Shown here piece by piece: positions 1-9,479 of a stretch of 64,000 nucleotides of DNA. The first letter of the stretch is position 1. Each line of letters starts with the position of its first letter. The stretch is from Hydrogenophaga pseudoflava NBRC 102511 (GTDB taxonomy: Bacteria; Pseudomonadota; Gammaproteobacteria; Burkholderiales; Burkholderiaceae_C): assembly GCF_001592285.1 (NCBI RefSeq), contig NZ_BCWQ01000005.1, forward strand, positions 62,001 through 126,000, written 5' to 3'. The notes under the pieces are model-generated. The model saw nothing but the letters and a program-made list of their open reading frames with translations, made no database searches and had not been told where the DNA came from. The position numbers were made by a program, and so were the translations under genes.

Positions 1-120
1 GGCCGTTCTCGGCCTCTGAACACCGCTGGTTACAACTGGCTCGCCAGCTTTACACCGGGTGCGGGGCGGCTTGACACAGGCCCCGCACAGTGGAGGCTCC
101 TTCAACACACGGAGACCTCC

Positions 121-756
121 ATGAACTCCTCCCCCCGTTCCCTCCTGATCCCCGTCCTGACCGGCGTGATGGCCCTCGCCGGCGCCAGCGCCGCACAGGC
201 GCAGGACGAACGAGGCCGCGTGCTCAGCAGCACCCCGGTGATCCAGCAGGTCGCCGTGCCGCAGCAGGTCTGCCAGAACGTGACCGTGCGCGAACCGGCC
301 CGCACCTCCGGTGCCGGCGCCATCATGGGTGCCATCGCCGGCGGTGCGATGGGCAATGCGATCGGTGACGGCAACGGCCGCGCCGCCGCCACCGCCATCG
401 GCCTGTTCGGTGGTGCCATCCTGGGCAACAAGATCGAAGGCAAGGGCCAGTCGCACACCCGCACGGTGCAGGAATGCAGCACGCAGAACGTGATGGAAAA
501 CCAGGTCGTGGCCTACAACGTGGTCTACGAGTACGCGGGCCGCCGCTACACCACCCAGATGCCACAGGACCCGGGCCGCTGGGTGCCGGTCAGCGTGATG
601 CCGGTCGGTGCCGCGCCGGCCTACGGCCCGAGCTACCGCCCGCAGGCGTCGAACGCGCCGGAGGTGGTGCGCATCGGGGGCCAGCGCCCCTATCGCCACG
701 ACAACCGCCACTGGCGCGACCGCGAAGACGAACAGTGGGACCGTTACTACCGCTGA
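121..756 (+). CDS. Glycine-zipper (2TM) envelope protein
   Basis: A 211-residue secreted or envelope protein. The first 27 residues look like a signal peptide ending near AQA. Residues about 60-105 hold a glycine- and alanine-rich stretch with GxxxG-type spacing (GAIMGAIAGGAMGNAIGDG, then GLFGGAILGNKI), the hallmark of the glycine-zipper 2TM fold of the Rickettsia 17-kDa antigen family. The C-terminal part is rich in Tyr, Arg and Asp and has no recognisable catalytic motif. The role is probably structural in the outer membrane or periplasm; this is inference from the family. The start was chosen for the signal peptide and an upstream GGAG-like sequence. It stands alone, with a strong bidirectional terminator after it. 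Confidence 0.8.
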   Translation: MNSSPRSLLIPVLTGVMALAGASAAQAQDERGRVLSSTPVIQQVAVPQQVCQNVTVREPARTSGAGAIMGAIAGGAMGNAIGDGNGRAAATAIGLFGGAILGNKIEGKGQSHTRTVQECSTQNVMENQVVAYNVVYEYAGRRYTTQMPQDPGRWVPVSVMPVGAAPAYGPSYRPQASNAPEVVRIGGQRPYRHDNRHWRDREDEQWDRYYR

Positions 757-770
757 ACAACCCCGCCAGA

Positions 771-806
771 AACAAAAAACGCGACCCTCGGGTCGCGTTT
801 TTTGTT
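771..806. terminator. Bidirectional rho-independent terminator
   Basis: A 17-base perfect inverted repeat (771-787 and 790-806) gives a GC-rich stem (GCGACCC / GGGTCGC) flanked by an A-tract on the left and a T-tract on the right. It can end transcription of the glycine-zipper gene on the plus strand and of htpX on the minus strand, and it sits exactly between the two convergent genes. Confidence 0.9.
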
Positions 807-819
807 GGTCGGAGAAAGC

Positions 820-1689
820 TCAGAGCTTCTGCAGGGCTGCGATGCGCTCTTCCATCGGCGGGTGGGTCGAGAACAGCTTGCCCAGGTTGCCGGTGATGCC
901 CATGGCCTGCATGGTCTTGGGCAGCTCGCCCGGCGTCAGGCCGCCCAGTCGGGCCAGGGCGTTGATCATGGGCTGCTTGCGGCCCATCAGCTGGGCGGCG
1001 CCGGCGTCGGCGCGGAACTCGCGCTGGCGCGAGAACCAGGCCACGATGATGGCGGCGACGAAGCCCAGCACGATGTCCAGCACGATGGTGGTGACCATGT
1101 AGCCGATGCCCGGGCCGCTGTCGCGGTCGTCGCCGCGGCGCAGGAAGCTGTCCACCGCGTAACCGATCACGCGGCTGAGGAACACGACGAAGGTGTTCAT
1201 CACGCCCTGGATCAGGGTCATGGTGACCATGTCGCCATTGGCGACGTGGGCCACCTCGTGGCCGATCACGGCCTCGACCTCTTCACGCGTCATGCTCTGC
1301 AGCAGGCCGGTGGACACCGCCACCAGGGCCGAGTTCTTGAAGGCGCCGGTGGCGAAGGCGTTGGGGGCACCGTCGTAGATGGCGACCTCGGGCATGCCGA
1401 TGCCCGCCTTCTCGGCGAATTTCTGCACGGTCTGCACGATCCAGGCCTCGTCCGCCGTCTGCGGCTGGTTGATCACGCGCGCGCCAGTGCTCATCTTGGC
1501 CATGGTCTTGCTCATGAGCAGCGAGATGGTCGCGCCGCCGAAACCCATGATCAGCGAGAAGCCCGCCAGTGCGGTCATGTTCAGGCCGTTGGCCGTGAGG
1601 TAGCGGTCCACGCCCAGGATGCGCGAGGTGACCATCAGCACCGCCATCACGGCGAAGTTGGTCAGAACGAACAGGAAGATGCGTTTCAT
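820..1689 (-). CDS. htpX: Protease HtpX
   Basis: A membrane zinc metalloprotease of 289 residues, close to the usual HtpX length (E. coli 293). It carries the M48 zinc motif HEVAH at residues 144-148 and hydrophobic segments at about 4-22 and 38-60 before the catalytic domain, with further membrane segments near 155-180 and 195-215. In the family HtpX takes part in quality control of membrane proteins at the inner membrane. Its C-terminus ([16 protein letters not shown]) matches the usual ending. It is the last gene of a minus-strand run, 65 bases after the glutamine-synthetase-like gene, so it may have its own promoter. Confidence 0.95.
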   Translation of the reverse strand: MKRIFLFVLTNFAVMAVLMVTSRILGVDRYLTANGLNMTALAGFSLIMGFGGATISLLMSKTMAKMSTGARVINQPQTADEAWIVQTVQKFAEKAGIGMPEVAIYDGAPNAFATGAFKNSALVAVSTGLLQSMTREEVEAVIGHEVAHVANGDMVTMTLIQGVMNTFVVFLSRVIGYAVDSFLRRGDDRDSGPGIGYMVTTIVLDIVLGFVAAIIVAWFSRQREFRADAGAAQLMGRKQPMINALARLGGLTPGELPKTMQAMGITGNLGKLFSTHPPMEERIAALQKL

Positions 1690-1754
1690 GAAGGCTCCGT
1701 GGCAAAGAGGGACGGATGATAGTGGGGGTGGGTCGACCCCGTTTCAAGATGTGT

Positions 1755-3140
1755 TCAGACCTGGGGCAGCAGGTAGCGCCGTTCCCATGCGCTGATCTCT
1801 CGCAGGTAGTGGTCGTGCTCCAGCGTCTTGACCGCCAGGTAGCCGCGCACGAAACGCTCGCCCATCAGCCGGCTGGCGGTCTGGCTCCGCGACATCTGAT
1901 CCAGCGCGCCGTCAAAGGTTCGCGGAAGGCTGCGCGCCTGGTCGTAGCCGTTGCCGCTCACCGGTTCGGCCGGTGCGATCCGCCCTTCGATTCCGGCCAG
2001 ACCGGCTGCCAGCGTCGCCGCAATCGCCAGATACGGGTTGGCGTCGGCGCCGGCCAGGCGGTTCTCCACCCGGCGCGCGGCCGGGCCGCTGACCGGCACG
2101 CGCAGGCCGGCGGTGCGGTTGTCGTGGCCCCACTGCACATTGGTCGGCGCCTGGCTGCCGGCCACGTAGCGGCGGTAGCTGTTGACGGTGGGCGCGTAGA
2201 CCAGCATCAGGTCGGGCGTATAGGCCTGCAGGCCGCCGATGAAATGCAAGAACGCCTCGCTGGCCGAGCCGTCGGCCTGGCTGAACACATTGCGGCCCTG
2301 CGCGTCCACCACGCTCTGGTGCAGGTGCATGGAACTGCCGGCCTGGCCGGCGATGGGCTTGGCCATGAACACCGCGTTCAGCCCGTGCTGAAGCGCGATC
2401 TCGCGCGCCGCGGTCTTGAACAAAAAGGCCTGGTCGGCCACCGCCACCGGGTCGCCGTGCAGCAGGTTGATCTCGTACTGGTTCTCGCCCACCTCGTGCA
2501 GCCAGGTGTCGGCGCGGATGCCCAGGCCGTCGATGGCGGCGTGGAAGGCGTCCCAGAACGGCGCCAGCTCGTTGAGCGCGTTCAGGCTGAAGGCCGACTG
2601 GCCGACCTCGGGCCGGCCACCCTTGCCGGTGGGTGAGGCCAGCGGCTGGGCCGGGTCGGTCATGGCGGCGGTCAGGTAGAACTCGATCTCGGGCGCCACC
2701 ACCGGGGTCAGGCCGGCGGCGGCGTAGCGGGCCACCACGTTCTTCAGCACCGAGCGCGGCGCGAACTCGCACAGCGAGCCATCCAGCTCCAGGCAATCGT
2801 GCACCGCCAGGTAGCGCGGCGCGCTGGCCCAGGGCGAACGCTTGAGCGTGGCCAGGTCCGGCACCAGGCGCACGTCCGGGTCGCTATCGGGGAACACGGG
2901 GTCGTAGCTGTACTCGCCCGTGACGCACTGCATCGGGATGGCCTGGCAGATGCGCAGCTCGGTGCCGCCGGCAAAGCTCGCGGCGGGCATGAGCTTGCCA
3001 CGCGGGTAGCCGGTGACATCGGCAAACAGGCACTCGACGTCGCGCACGCCGGTCTCGCGGAAGTGCGCGGCCAGGGTGGCGCGGTCGGCGCCCTGCGCGA
3101 GGTTCAGGTGGGACCAGGAGGGCGAGGCGGAAGAAGTCAT
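1755..3140 (-). CDS. Glutamine synthetase family protein (PuuA-like)
   Basis: A 461-residue ATP-dependent ligase of the glutamine synthetase superfamily. The N-terminal part has the beta-grasp type segment ending in DVTGYPRGK; the catalytic part carries APEIEFYL, GENQYEINL, GSSMHLHQS and NSYRRY, which match the metal/ATP and substrate motifs of the family. Length and motifs fit the gamma-glutamylputrescine synthetase (PuuA/GlnA-like) branch rather than housekeeping GlnA; the exact amine substrate cannot be read. The ATG at 3138-3140 overlaps the stop of the upstream DUF3025 gene in an ATGA, which settles the start even though the frame stays open further upstream. Confidence 0.85.
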   Translation of the reverse strand: MTSSASPSWSHLNLAQGADRATLAAHFRETGVRDVECLFADVTGYPRGKLMPAASFAGGTELRICQAIPMQCVTGEYSYDPVFPDSDPDVRLVPDLATLKRSPWASAPRYLAVHDCLELDGSLCEFAPRSVLKNVVARYAAAGLTPVVAPEIEFYLTAAMTDPAQPLASPTGKGGRPEVGQSAFSLNALNELAPFWDAFHAAIDGLGIRADTWLHEVGENQYEINLLHGDPVAVADQAFLFKTAAREIALQHGLNAVFMAKPIAGQAGSSMHLHQSVVDAQGRNVFSQADGSASEAFLHFIGGLQAYTPDLMLVYAPTVNSYRRYVAGSQAPTNVQWGHDNRTAGLRVPVSGPAARRVENRLAGADANPYLAIAATLAAGLAGIEGRIAPAEPVSGNGYDQARSLPRTFDGALDQMSRSQTASRLMGERFVRGYLAVKTLEHDHYLREISAWERRYLLPQV

Positions 3141-3925
3141 GTCGTCGGGGCGAAAGCGGTTCGGGGCGGCCGGAACACGGAGGCGTCGTCGTAGAACGCC
3201 GGGTCCTGGTTCGCCGGCCACCAGCCCGGCACCCCCAGCACGGGCAGCGGGGTGAAGGGTTTGGTCGCCAGCTCGGCAGCGGTCAGGCGCGCCGCCAGCC
3301 AGCGGTCCCAGGCAGCCACATCGTCCCCCAGTTCGGGGGGCACGGGCACCCGGTAGACATGCCCGGTGATGGACTTGTAAGGGGAGACCAGTTTCTCGGT
3401 CAGCGCGTGGCCGAACAGTACCAGCCGGGTCTGCCCCCACAGGGACCGCAGGTCCACGAAGAGCCGGGTCCACTCGCGCGCGATCAGGGCGTCCCAGATC
3501 GCATCGGGCGCCTGCAGCAGCACGGCGTTTTCGTCGAACAGGGTGATCGCATCGCGCACCGGCCCACGCACCTGGCCCACGCCCGCCTGCGCGATCTGTG
3601 CCGCCTGCAGCCGGTTGAGCAGGCGCTTGGTGGCGGGAAAGCAGGCCCACACCAGGCCGTTGAAGAAGTCGTGCAGACCTTCGCGCGTCGGCACGGCGCC
3701 CTGCTCGAAGATGAACTGCTCGTAGGCCACGCCCTCGGGCAGCTCTGCTTGCCGCACGAAACGCGGGCCGGCGGTACCGATGTGGCGGTTCAGCGCCTGC
3801 GGCAGCGGAACGCCCTGCTCACAGGCTGCACGCACCGCCGCCCCGTCGGCCGCGAAGGGCGCGTTCCAGGGCTGTGACCAGTCGGGCGCAGGCCAGCCGG
3901 CGACGGCGTTGCCGACGGCGCACAT
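3137..3925 (-). CDS. DUF3025 domain-containing protein
   Basis: A 262-residue protein without signal peptide or membrane segment. The motifs PFTPLPVLGVPGWW near the C-terminus and HDFFNGLVWACFPATK in the middle are those of the DUF3025 family, common next to pyrC or other housekeeping genes in betaproteobacteria. No catalytic role is established for the family. The gene follows pyrC by 6 bases and overlaps the glutamine-synthetase-like gene by 4 bases, so the three are probably cotranscribed and translationally coupled. Confidence 0.8.
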   Translation of the reverse strand: MCAVGNAVAGWPAPDWSQPWNAPFAADGAAVRAACEQGVPLPQALNRHIGTAGPRFVRQAELPEGVAYEQFIFEQGAVPTREGLHDFFNGLVWACFPATKRLLNRLQAAQIAQAGVGQVRGPVRDAITLFDENAVLLQAPDAIWDALIAREWTRLFVDLRSLWGQTRLVLFGHALTEKLVSPYKSITGHVYRVPVPPELGDDVAAWDRWLAARLTAAELATKPFTPLPVLGVPGWWPANQDPAFYDDASVFRPPRTAFAPTT

Positions 3926-3931
3926 GCCCGG

Positions 3932-4975
3932 TCAGCCCACCAGCTTCCAGGGCAGCGCCTCGCCCGAGCGCAGCGGCTTGAGCTCGGCCTCGCCGAAGGC
4001 GAAGCTCTCGGGCGGGGTCCAGCTCTGCTTGCGCAGGGTGATGGTGCCGGTGTTGCGCGGCAGGCCGTAGAAGGCCGGGCCGTTGAAGCTGGCGAAGGCT
4101 TCGAGCTTGTCCAGGGCACCCGCAGCTTCAAACGCCTCGGCGTACATCTCGATGGCGGCGTGGGCGGTGTAGCAGCCGGCGCAGCCGGTGGCGTGTTCCT
4201 TCAGGTGGGCCGGGTGCGGCGCGCTGTCGGTGCCCAGGAAGAACTTGGCACTGCCGCCCGTGGCCGCGGCCACCAGGGCCTGGCGGTGCGTCTCGCGCTT
4301 GAGCACCGGCAGGCAGTAGTAATGCGGGCGGATGCCGCCGGTGAAGATGGCGTTGCGGTTGTAGAGCAGGTGGTGGGCGGTGATGGTGGCGCCGAGGTGG
4401 GCGTCGGCCTCGGCCACGTACTGCGCGGCTTCCTTGGTGGTGATGTGCTCCATCACGATCTTCAGGCCCGGGAAGTCCTTGCGCAGCGGTTCGAGCTGCT
4501 GTTCGATGAACACCGCCTCGCGGTCGAACAGATCGATGTCGGGGCTGGTCACTTCGCCGTGCACCAGCAGCAGCACGCCCGCCTTCTGCATGGCTTCCAG
4601 CGTCTTGTAGGTCTTTCGGATGTCGGTCACACCCGCGTCGCTGTTGGTGGTGGCGCCGGCCGGGTAGAGCTTGCAGGCGACCACGCCGGCGTCTTTGGCA
4701 CGGGCGATCTCGTCGGCCGGCAGGTTGTCGGTGAGGTACAGCGTCATCAGCGGCTCGAAGACCACGCCCGCCGGCACGGCGGCGCGGATGCGGTCGGCAT
4801 AGGCCACGGCCTGCGCCGCGGTGGTCACCGGCGGCTTGAGGTTGGGCATGATGATCGCGCGGCCGAACTGGGCGGCGGTGTGCGGGACGACGGTGTTCAG
4901 GGCGGCGCCGTCGCGTACGTGCAGGTGCCAGTCGTCGGGGCGGGTGATCGTGAGGGAGGTGGTGGGGGCGTTCAT
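3932..4975 (-). CDS. pyrC: Dihydroorotase
   Basis: Class II dihydroorotase of 347 residues (E. coli PyrC 348). It closes carbamoyl-aspartate to dihydroorotate in pyrimidine synthesis. The zinc ligands are visible as HLH at residues 17-19, the carboxylated lysine lies in [15 protein letters not shown] (K102), and later ligands fall in VHGE and in MEHITT with downstream TAHH; the catalytic aspartate is in LGTDSAPH. The frame is open far upstream, but the ATG at 4973-4975 gives the family N-terminus ([15 protein letters not shown]). It starts 26 bases after the LysR gene and heads a close-packed run with DUF3025 and the glutamine-synthetase-like gene. Confidence 0.95.
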   Translation of the reverse strand: MNAPTTSLTITRPDDWHLHVRDGAALNTVVPHTAAQFGRAIIMPNLKPPVTTAAQAVAYADRIRAAVPAGVVFEPLMTLYLTDNLPADEIARAKDAGVVACKLYPAGATTNSDAGVTDIRKTYKTLEAMQKAGVLLLVHGEVTSPDIDLFDREAVFIEQQLEPLRKDFPGLKIVMEHITTKEAAQYVAEADAHLGATITAHHLLYNRNAIFTGGIRPHYYCLPVLKRETHRQALVAAATGGSAKFFLGTDSAPHPAHLKEHATGCAGCYTAHAAIEMYAEAFEAAGALDKLEAFASFNGPAFYGLPRNTGTITLRKQSWTPPESFAFGEAELKPLRSGEALPWKLVG

Positions 4976-5001
4976 GCCCCGATTTTCCCACCCCGCGCGG
5001 C

Positions 5002-5925
5002 TCACTTGCTGTGGGTCGCCAGGTGCCGCTCGAGATCGTTCCAGAACGCGTCCACCGAGCCCTTGGCCTTGCGGGTGCCGGGGCGCTCGCGGTAGATGCG
5101 GATGTCCAGCGTGGTGTCCAGCCCCTCGCCCGCACTCACCAGCCGCTTGGCGCGCAGTTCGCGCCGCACCGCGCTGGCCGGCAGGAAGGCAATGCCATGG
5201 CCTTCGAGCGCCATGGCCTTGAGGCCTTCGGACATGTCGGTTTCGTAGATGCGGTCCAGGTGCACCGGCACCGGGCTGCTCTTGAGCACCTGCTCCACCG
5301 CGCGGCCCATGTAGGCCCCCGGCGCATAGGCCAGGTAGGGCAAGGGGTGCGCCGTGGTGCCCGGCAGGCGGAACATGGGCTCGCCCTGCTCGTTGGGCTT
5401 GACGTAGGGCGAGAGCGTCTCGCGGCCCAGCGGCAGCATCTCGTAGCGCGCGGCGTCCAGCTGTATCGGCTGCGAGGTGTGGTGGTAGGCGATCAGCAGG
5501 TCGCAGCTGCTCTCCACCAGGCGCATCACCGCGTCGTGCACATTCATCGCAATCAGCCGGCTTTTGATCGGCCCGCAGCTCTCGCGCAGGCCCGAGAGCC
5601 AGGACGGGAAAAACGTGAAGGCCAGCGTGTGCGGCACGGCGAACTCGATCACGTCCTGCGCCGCCGCGGTGTGGGCTCGCAGCATGGCGCGCGTGCTCTG
5701 CAGGGCCTGCAGCATCTCCAGCGACTGGTCGTACAGGGTCTGACCGGCGGGGGTCAGGCGCGTCGGGTAGGACGAGCGGTCCACCAGATCGGTGCCGGCC
5801 CAGGCTTCGAGCGACTGGATGCGGCGCGAGAACGCAGGTTGCGTGACGTGGCGCAGCTGCGCGGAACGGCTGAAGCTGCGCGTCTCGGCCAGGCTCACGA
5901 AATCTTCCAGCCACTTGGTTTCCAT
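5002..5925 (-). CDS. LysR-family regulator, HypT/YjiE-like
   Basis: A 307-residue LysR-type transcription regulator. Residues 1-60 form the winged helix-turn-helix ([21 protein letters not shown] ... [13 protein letters not shown]), and the rest is a periplasmic-binding-like effector domain. The opening ETKWL.DF, the YMGR segment and the C-terminal FWNDLERHL resemble E. coli HypT/YjiE, the hypochlorite-responsive regulator; this is recognition from memory and the inducer here is unknown. The gene diverges from the CoA-transferase gene at 6045, and a perfect palindrome lies in the shared intergenic region. pyrC follows 26 bases downstream. Confidence 0.85.
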   Translation of the reverse strand: METKWLEDFVSLAETRSFSRSAQLRHVTQPAFSRRIQSLEAWAGTDLVDRSSYPTRLTPAGQTLYDQSLEMLQALQSTRAMLRAHTAAAQDVIEFAVPHTLAFTFFPSWLSGLRESCGPIKSRLIAMNVHDAVMRLVESSCDLLIAYHHTSQPIQLDAARYEMLPLGRETLSPYVKPNEQGEPMFRLPGTTAHPLPYLAYAPGAYMGRAVEQVLKSSPVPVHLDRIYETDMSEGLKAMALEGHGIAFLPASAVRRELRAKRLVSAGEGLDTTLDIRIYRERPGTRKAKGSVDAFWNDLERHLATHSK

Positions 5926-6017
5926 GGCGGCGGATTATGCGCGCCGTGCATGGGCGCACATCCCCCTGTTTTTCCGGGTTTTGGAGCCTGCCCGGTTCCG
6001 TTACGATATCCACAACC

Positions 6018-6031
6018 TAGGGTTAACCCTA
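6018..6031. promoter_or_regulatory. Perfect 14-bp palindrome upstream of CoA-transferase gene
   Basis: TAGGGTTAACCCTA is a perfect 14-base palindrome centred 20 bases before the ATG at 6045, in the 119-base gap between the divergent LysR and CoA-transferase genes. Its position would cover the promoter or transcript start of the CoA-transferase gene. It is close to, but not exactly, the T-N11-A pattern of LysR sites. It is a candidate operator for the adjacent LysR protein or another regulator. Confidence 0.5.
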
Positions 6032-6044
6032 ATATTGCATACCC

Positions 6045-7592
6045 ATGACCCAGAACCCGCCCGCCATCCACCCATCCCGCATCGCCCACGCCGGCCTGCG
6101 CCAGAAAATCATGTCGGCCGACGCAGCCGCCGCCCTTATCCACCACGGCGACCACGTGGGCATGAGCGGCTTCACCGGCGCGGGCTATCCCAAACTGGTG
6201 CCGCAGGCCCTGGCGCGCCACATCCAGCAGCAGCACGACGCCGGGCACGAATTCCGCATCGGCCTGTGGACCGGCGCATCCACCGCGCCCGAGCTCGACG
6301 GCGCGCTGGCCAAGGTGGGCGGCATGGACATGCGCCTGCCCTACCAGTCCGACCCGACCTGCCGCGCCCGCATCAACGCTGGCGACATGGCCTACACCGA
6401 CATCCACCTCTCGCACGTGGCGCAGTACGTGTGGTTCGGCTTCCTCGGCAAACTGAACGTGGCGGTGATCGAGGTCGCCGGAATCCTGGAAGACGGCCGC
6501 CTGATCCCGGCCACCTCGGTGGGCAACAACAAGACCTGGCTGGACCAGGCCGACAAGGTGATCCTGGAAGTCAACCATGGCCACCCGCTGGCGCTGGAGG
6601 GCATGCACGACATCTACTACGGCACCGAGCGCCCGCCGCACCGCAAGCCGATCCCGATGACGCACGCGGGCGACCGCATCGGCACGCCCTACCTGCACTG
6701 CGACCCGGCCAAGGTGATCGCGGTGGTCGAAACGAACCTGCCCGACCGCGACACCCGCTTCGCCGCCCCCGACGAGGCCTCGCGCCGCATCGCCGGCCAC
6801 CTGATGGACTTCTTCCAGAACGAGGTGAAGCACGGCCGCCTGCCCGAAGACCTGCTGCCGCTGCAGTCGGGCGTGGGCAACATCGCCAACGCGGTGCTGG
6901 AAAGCCTGAACGACGGCCCCTTCACCGGTCTGCAGGGCTACACCGAGGTGCTGCAGGACGGCATGCTCGCCCTGCTCAAGAGCGGCAAGATGCGCATGGC
7001 CTCGTCCACCGCCATTTCGCTCTCGGCCGAGGTGATGAAGGAGTTCACCGAGAACCTGGACTTCTACCGCGAGCGCATCGTGCTGCGGCCGCAGGAAATC
7101 AGCAACCACCCCGAGGTGATCCGCCGCCTGGGCCTGATCGCCATGAACGGCATGATCGAGGCCGACCTGTATGGCAACGTGAACTCCACCCATGTGATGG
7201 GCACGCGCATCATGAACGGCATCGGCGGCTCGGGCGACTTCGCGCGCAACGCCTACATCTCGATCTTCATGACACCGTCCACCGCCAAGGGCGGCAGCAT
7301 CAGCTGCATCGTGCCCATGGTCAGCCACGTGGACCACACCGAACACGACGTGCAGATCGTCGTCACCGAACAGGGTCTGGCCGACCTGCGCGGCCTGTCA
7401 CCGCGCCAGCGCTCGCGCCTGATCATCGAGCGCTGCGCCCACCCGGACTTCCGGCCTGCGCTGCTGGACTACGTGGAGCGCAGCGAGGCCAACGCGAAGG
7501 CCGGCCATGCGGGCATGCACACGCCGCACCTGCTGGAAGAAGCGCTGAGCTGGCACGCCCGGTACGAGCGCACCGGCAGCATGAAGCCTTAG
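6045..7592 (+). CDS. Acetyl-CoA hydrolase / succinate CoA-transferase family protein
   Basis: A 515-residue class I CoA-transferase of the acetyl-CoA hydrolase family. Members move CoA between succinate and acetate or propionate (AarC, ScpC). The catalytic glutamate is expected at E301 in GYTEVLQDG, and the glycine-rich GVGNIANAVL and NGIGGSGDFARNAY segments are typical. The length agrees with succinyl-CoA:acetate/propionyl-CoA transferases (about 500). In the cell it would salvage acyl-CoA or feed acetate/propionate units into the citric acid cycle; the substrate preference cannot be read. It diverges from a LysR gene, and its TAG overlaps the TAA of the convergent ABC exporter gene. Confidence 0.88.
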   Translation: MTQNPPAIHPSRIAHAGLRQKIMSADAAAALIHHGDHVGMSGFTGAGYPKLVPQALARHIQQQHDAGHEFRIGLWTGASTAPELDGALAKVGGMDMRLPYQSDPTCRARINAGDMAYTDIHLSHVAQYVWFGFLGKLNVAVIEVAGILEDGRLIPATSVGNNKTWLDQADKVILEVNHGHPLALEGMHDIYYGTERPPHRKPIPMTHAGDRIGTPYLHCDPAKVIAVVETNLPDRDTRFAAPDEASRRIAGHLMDFFQNEVKHGRLPEDLLPLQSGVGNIANAVLESLNDGPFTGLQGYTEVLQDGMLALLKSGKMRMASSTAISLSAEVMKEFTENLDFYRERIVLRPQEISNHPEVIRRLGLIAMNGMIEADLYGNVNSTHVMGTRIMNGIGGSGDFARNAYISIFMTPSTAKGGSISCIVPMVSHVDHTEHDVQIVVTEQGLADLRGLSPRQRSRLIIERCAHPDFRPALLDYVERSEANAKAGHAGMHTPHLLEEALSWHARYERTGSMKP

Positions 7593-9442
7593 TCGGAACC
7601 GGACTGCTGCAAGGCCCACATGTCGGCGTAGACGCCGCCGCGGGCCACCAATTCGGCATGTGTGCCGCGCTCGACGATCTCGCCGTTCACCAGCACCAGG
7701 ATCTCGTGCGCGTCGACCACCGTCGACAGCCGGTGCGCGATCACCAGCGAGGTCTTGTTGCGTGCCGCGCTCTTGAGCTCGGCCTGGATGGCCCGCTCGT
7801 TGGCCGAGTCCAGCGCGGAGGTGGCCTCGTCGAAGATCACGATGGGCGGGTTCTTGAGCAGGGTGCGTGCGATCGCCACGCGCTGCTTCTCGCCACCCGA
7901 GAGCTTGAGCCCACGCTCGCCGACGGTGGTGGCGTAGCCCTTGGGCAGCTTCTCGATGAAGGCGTGGATGTGCGCGGCCTTGGCCGCTTCCACCGCCGCG
8001 TCGTGGCCCGCGTCCGGCCGGCCGTAGAGGATGTTGTATTCGATGCTGTCGTTGAACAGCACCGTGTCCTGCGGCACGATGCCGATGGCCTGGCGCACGC
8101 TGGACTGCGTGACCTCGCGGATGTCCTGGCCGTTGATGGTGATGCGGCCACCGCCGTGGGGACCGCCGGGCTCGTGGTTCGTGACGTCGTAGAAGCGGTA
8201 GAGCAGGCGTGCCAGCGTGCTCTTGCCTGAACCCGAGGGCCCAACCACTGCCACCGTCCTGCCGGCCGGAATCTCGAAGCTGATGCCGTGCAGGATCTCG
8301 CGCGCCGGCTCGTAGGAAAAGCGCACGTTCTCGAACTTCACCGCCGGTGGCCCGTCCAGCACCAGCGGCTGAGCGCCCGGCGCATCGGCAATCTCGCGCT
8401 CCTTCTCCAGCAGCACGAACATCTTGTCCAGGTCGGTCAGGCTCTGCTTGATCTCACGGTAGAGCACGCCCAGGAAACCCAGCGGGATGTAGAGCTGGAT
8501 CATGAAGGCGTTGACCATCACCAGGTCGCCCAGCGTCATGTGACCGTCGGCCACGCCCTGGGTGGCGCGCCAGAGCATCAGCACCAGGGCCACCGCGATG
8601 ATCAGCTGCTGGCCGGTGTTCAGCAGCGACAGCGTGGTCTGGCTCTTGATGCGCGCCTTGCGCAGCTTCTCCAGCGACTCGTCGTAGCGCCGCGCTTCGA
8701 AGGCCTCGTTGTTGAAGTACTTGACCGTCTCGTAGTTGAGCAGCGAGTCGATGGCCTTGGTCTGGCTGGTGGACTCCAGCTCGTTCATCTCGCGGCGGAA
8801 CTTGGTGCGCCACTCGGTCACCGTGACGGTGAAGACCACGTACAGCACCAGCGCCACCAGCGTGATCCAGACATAGCCCATGTCGAACTTCGTGCCCAGC
8901 AGGGTGAGCACGAAGACCACCTCGATCAAGGTGGGGAAGATGCTGTAGAGCGAGTAGGAGATCAGCGACTGCACCCCGCGCGTGCCGCGTTCGATGTCGC
9001 GCGTCATGCCCCCGGTCTGGCGCTCCAGGTGGAAGCGCAGGCTCAGCGCGTGCAGGTGGCCGAAGACCTGCAGTGCGATGGAACGCGTGGCACCTTCGGT
9101 GGCCTTGGCGAACACCAGTTCGCGCAGCTCGGTGAACACGCTGGTGGACAGGCGCAGCAGGCCGTAGGCCACGATCAGCCCCAGCGGCACCACCAGCAGC
9201 GCCATGGCACTGCCGGGTTTGATGGTCATCGCGTCCACCAGCTCCTTGAGCAGCAGGGGCACCCCGACGTTGGCGCCCTTGGCGGCCACCATGAAGGCCA
9301 GCGCGGCGATCACGCGCCACTTGTACTGCCAGAGGTAGGGGAACAGGCGGCGCAGCGTCGCCCAGTCGGAACGGGCGGGCGCGGGACCGCTGTCGGCGGT
9401 GGGCACAGGATAGGCGGCCCGGGAGACGGACGAAGGGCGCAT
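7589..9442 (-). CDS. Atm1-type ABC transporter (fused membrane and ATPase domains)
   Basis: A 617-residue half-transporter with an N-terminal six-helix membrane domain (about 35-330) and a C-terminal ATPase: Walker [10 protein letters not shown], signature LSGGEKQR, Walker [14 protein letters not shown]-loop AHRLST. It belongs to the Atm1/HMT1 group (exporters of glutathione-type or iron-sulfur/heavy-metal conjugates); segments [16 protein letters not shown] and NGQDIREV fit this group. The ATG at 9440-9442 was preferred to a TTG nine bases upstream; neither has a strong ribosome site. It starts only 37 bases from the divergent thioesterase gene, and its stop overlaps that of the CoA-transferase gene. 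Confidence 0.9.
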   Translation of the reverse strand: MRPSSVSRAAYPVPTADSGPAPARSDWATLRRLFPYLWQYKWRVIAALAFMVAAKGANVGVPLLLKELVDAMTIKPGSAMALLVVPLGLIVAYGLLRLSTSVFTELRELVFAKATEGATRSIALQVFGHLHALSLRFHLERQTGGMTRDIERGTRGVQSLISYSLYSIFPTLIEVVFVLTLLGTKFDMGYVWITLVALVLYVVFTVTVTEWRTKFRREMNELESTSQTKAIDSLLNYETVKYFNNEAFEARRYDESLEKLRKARIKSQTTLSLLNTGQQLIIAVALVLMLWRATQGVADGHMTLGDLVMVNAFMIQLYIPLGFLGVLYREIKQSLTDLDKMFVLLEKEREIADAPGAQPLVLDGPPAVKFENVRFSYEPAREILHGISFEIPAGRTVAVVGPSGSGKSTLARLLYRFYDVTNHEPGGPHGGGRITINGQDIREVTQSSVRQAIGIVPQDTVLFNDSIEYNILYGRPDAGHDAAVEAAKAAHIHAFIEKLPKGYATTVGERGLKLSGGEKQRVAIARTLLKNPPIVIFDEATSALDSANERAIQAELKSAARNKTSLVIAHRLSTVVDAHEILVLVNGEIVERGTHAELVARGGVYADMWALQQSGSD

Positions 9443-9446
9443 GCGG

Positions 9447-9476
9447 GACAATCGTGGGAGTTTTCAAGAGATTGTG
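9447..9476. promoter_or_regulatory. Symmetrical divergent -10-like boxes
   Basis: The 37-base gap between the divergent ABC exporter and thioesterase genes holds ACAATC at 9448-9453 and its exact reverse complement GATTGT at 9470-9475. Each could serve as a -10 element for the gene it points to, which would leave leaders of about 20 bases. This reading is inference from position and symmetry. Confidence 0.35.
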
Positions 9477-9479
9477 CCC

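Noticed and set aside
1-19. Possible tail of an upstream plus-strand gene (AVLGL-stop)
   Set aside because: Only six codons are visible, and any frame ends by chance at such length.
71-99. TTGACA at 71-76 as a -35 box for the glycine-zipper gene
   Set aside because: No acceptable -10 hexamer lies 16-18 bases downstream.
1729-1738. GGGTCGACCC palindrome between htpX and the glutamine-synthetase-like gene
   Set aside because: Short, GC-rich and without flanking signals; expected by chance at this base composition.
1716-2636. Long open frame opposite the glutamine-synthetase-like gene
   Set aside because: It is a GC-rich antisense shadow with no recognisable domain; several similar long frames (for example 21296-23563 within mrpA, 991 onwards opposite htpX) were dismissed for the same reason.
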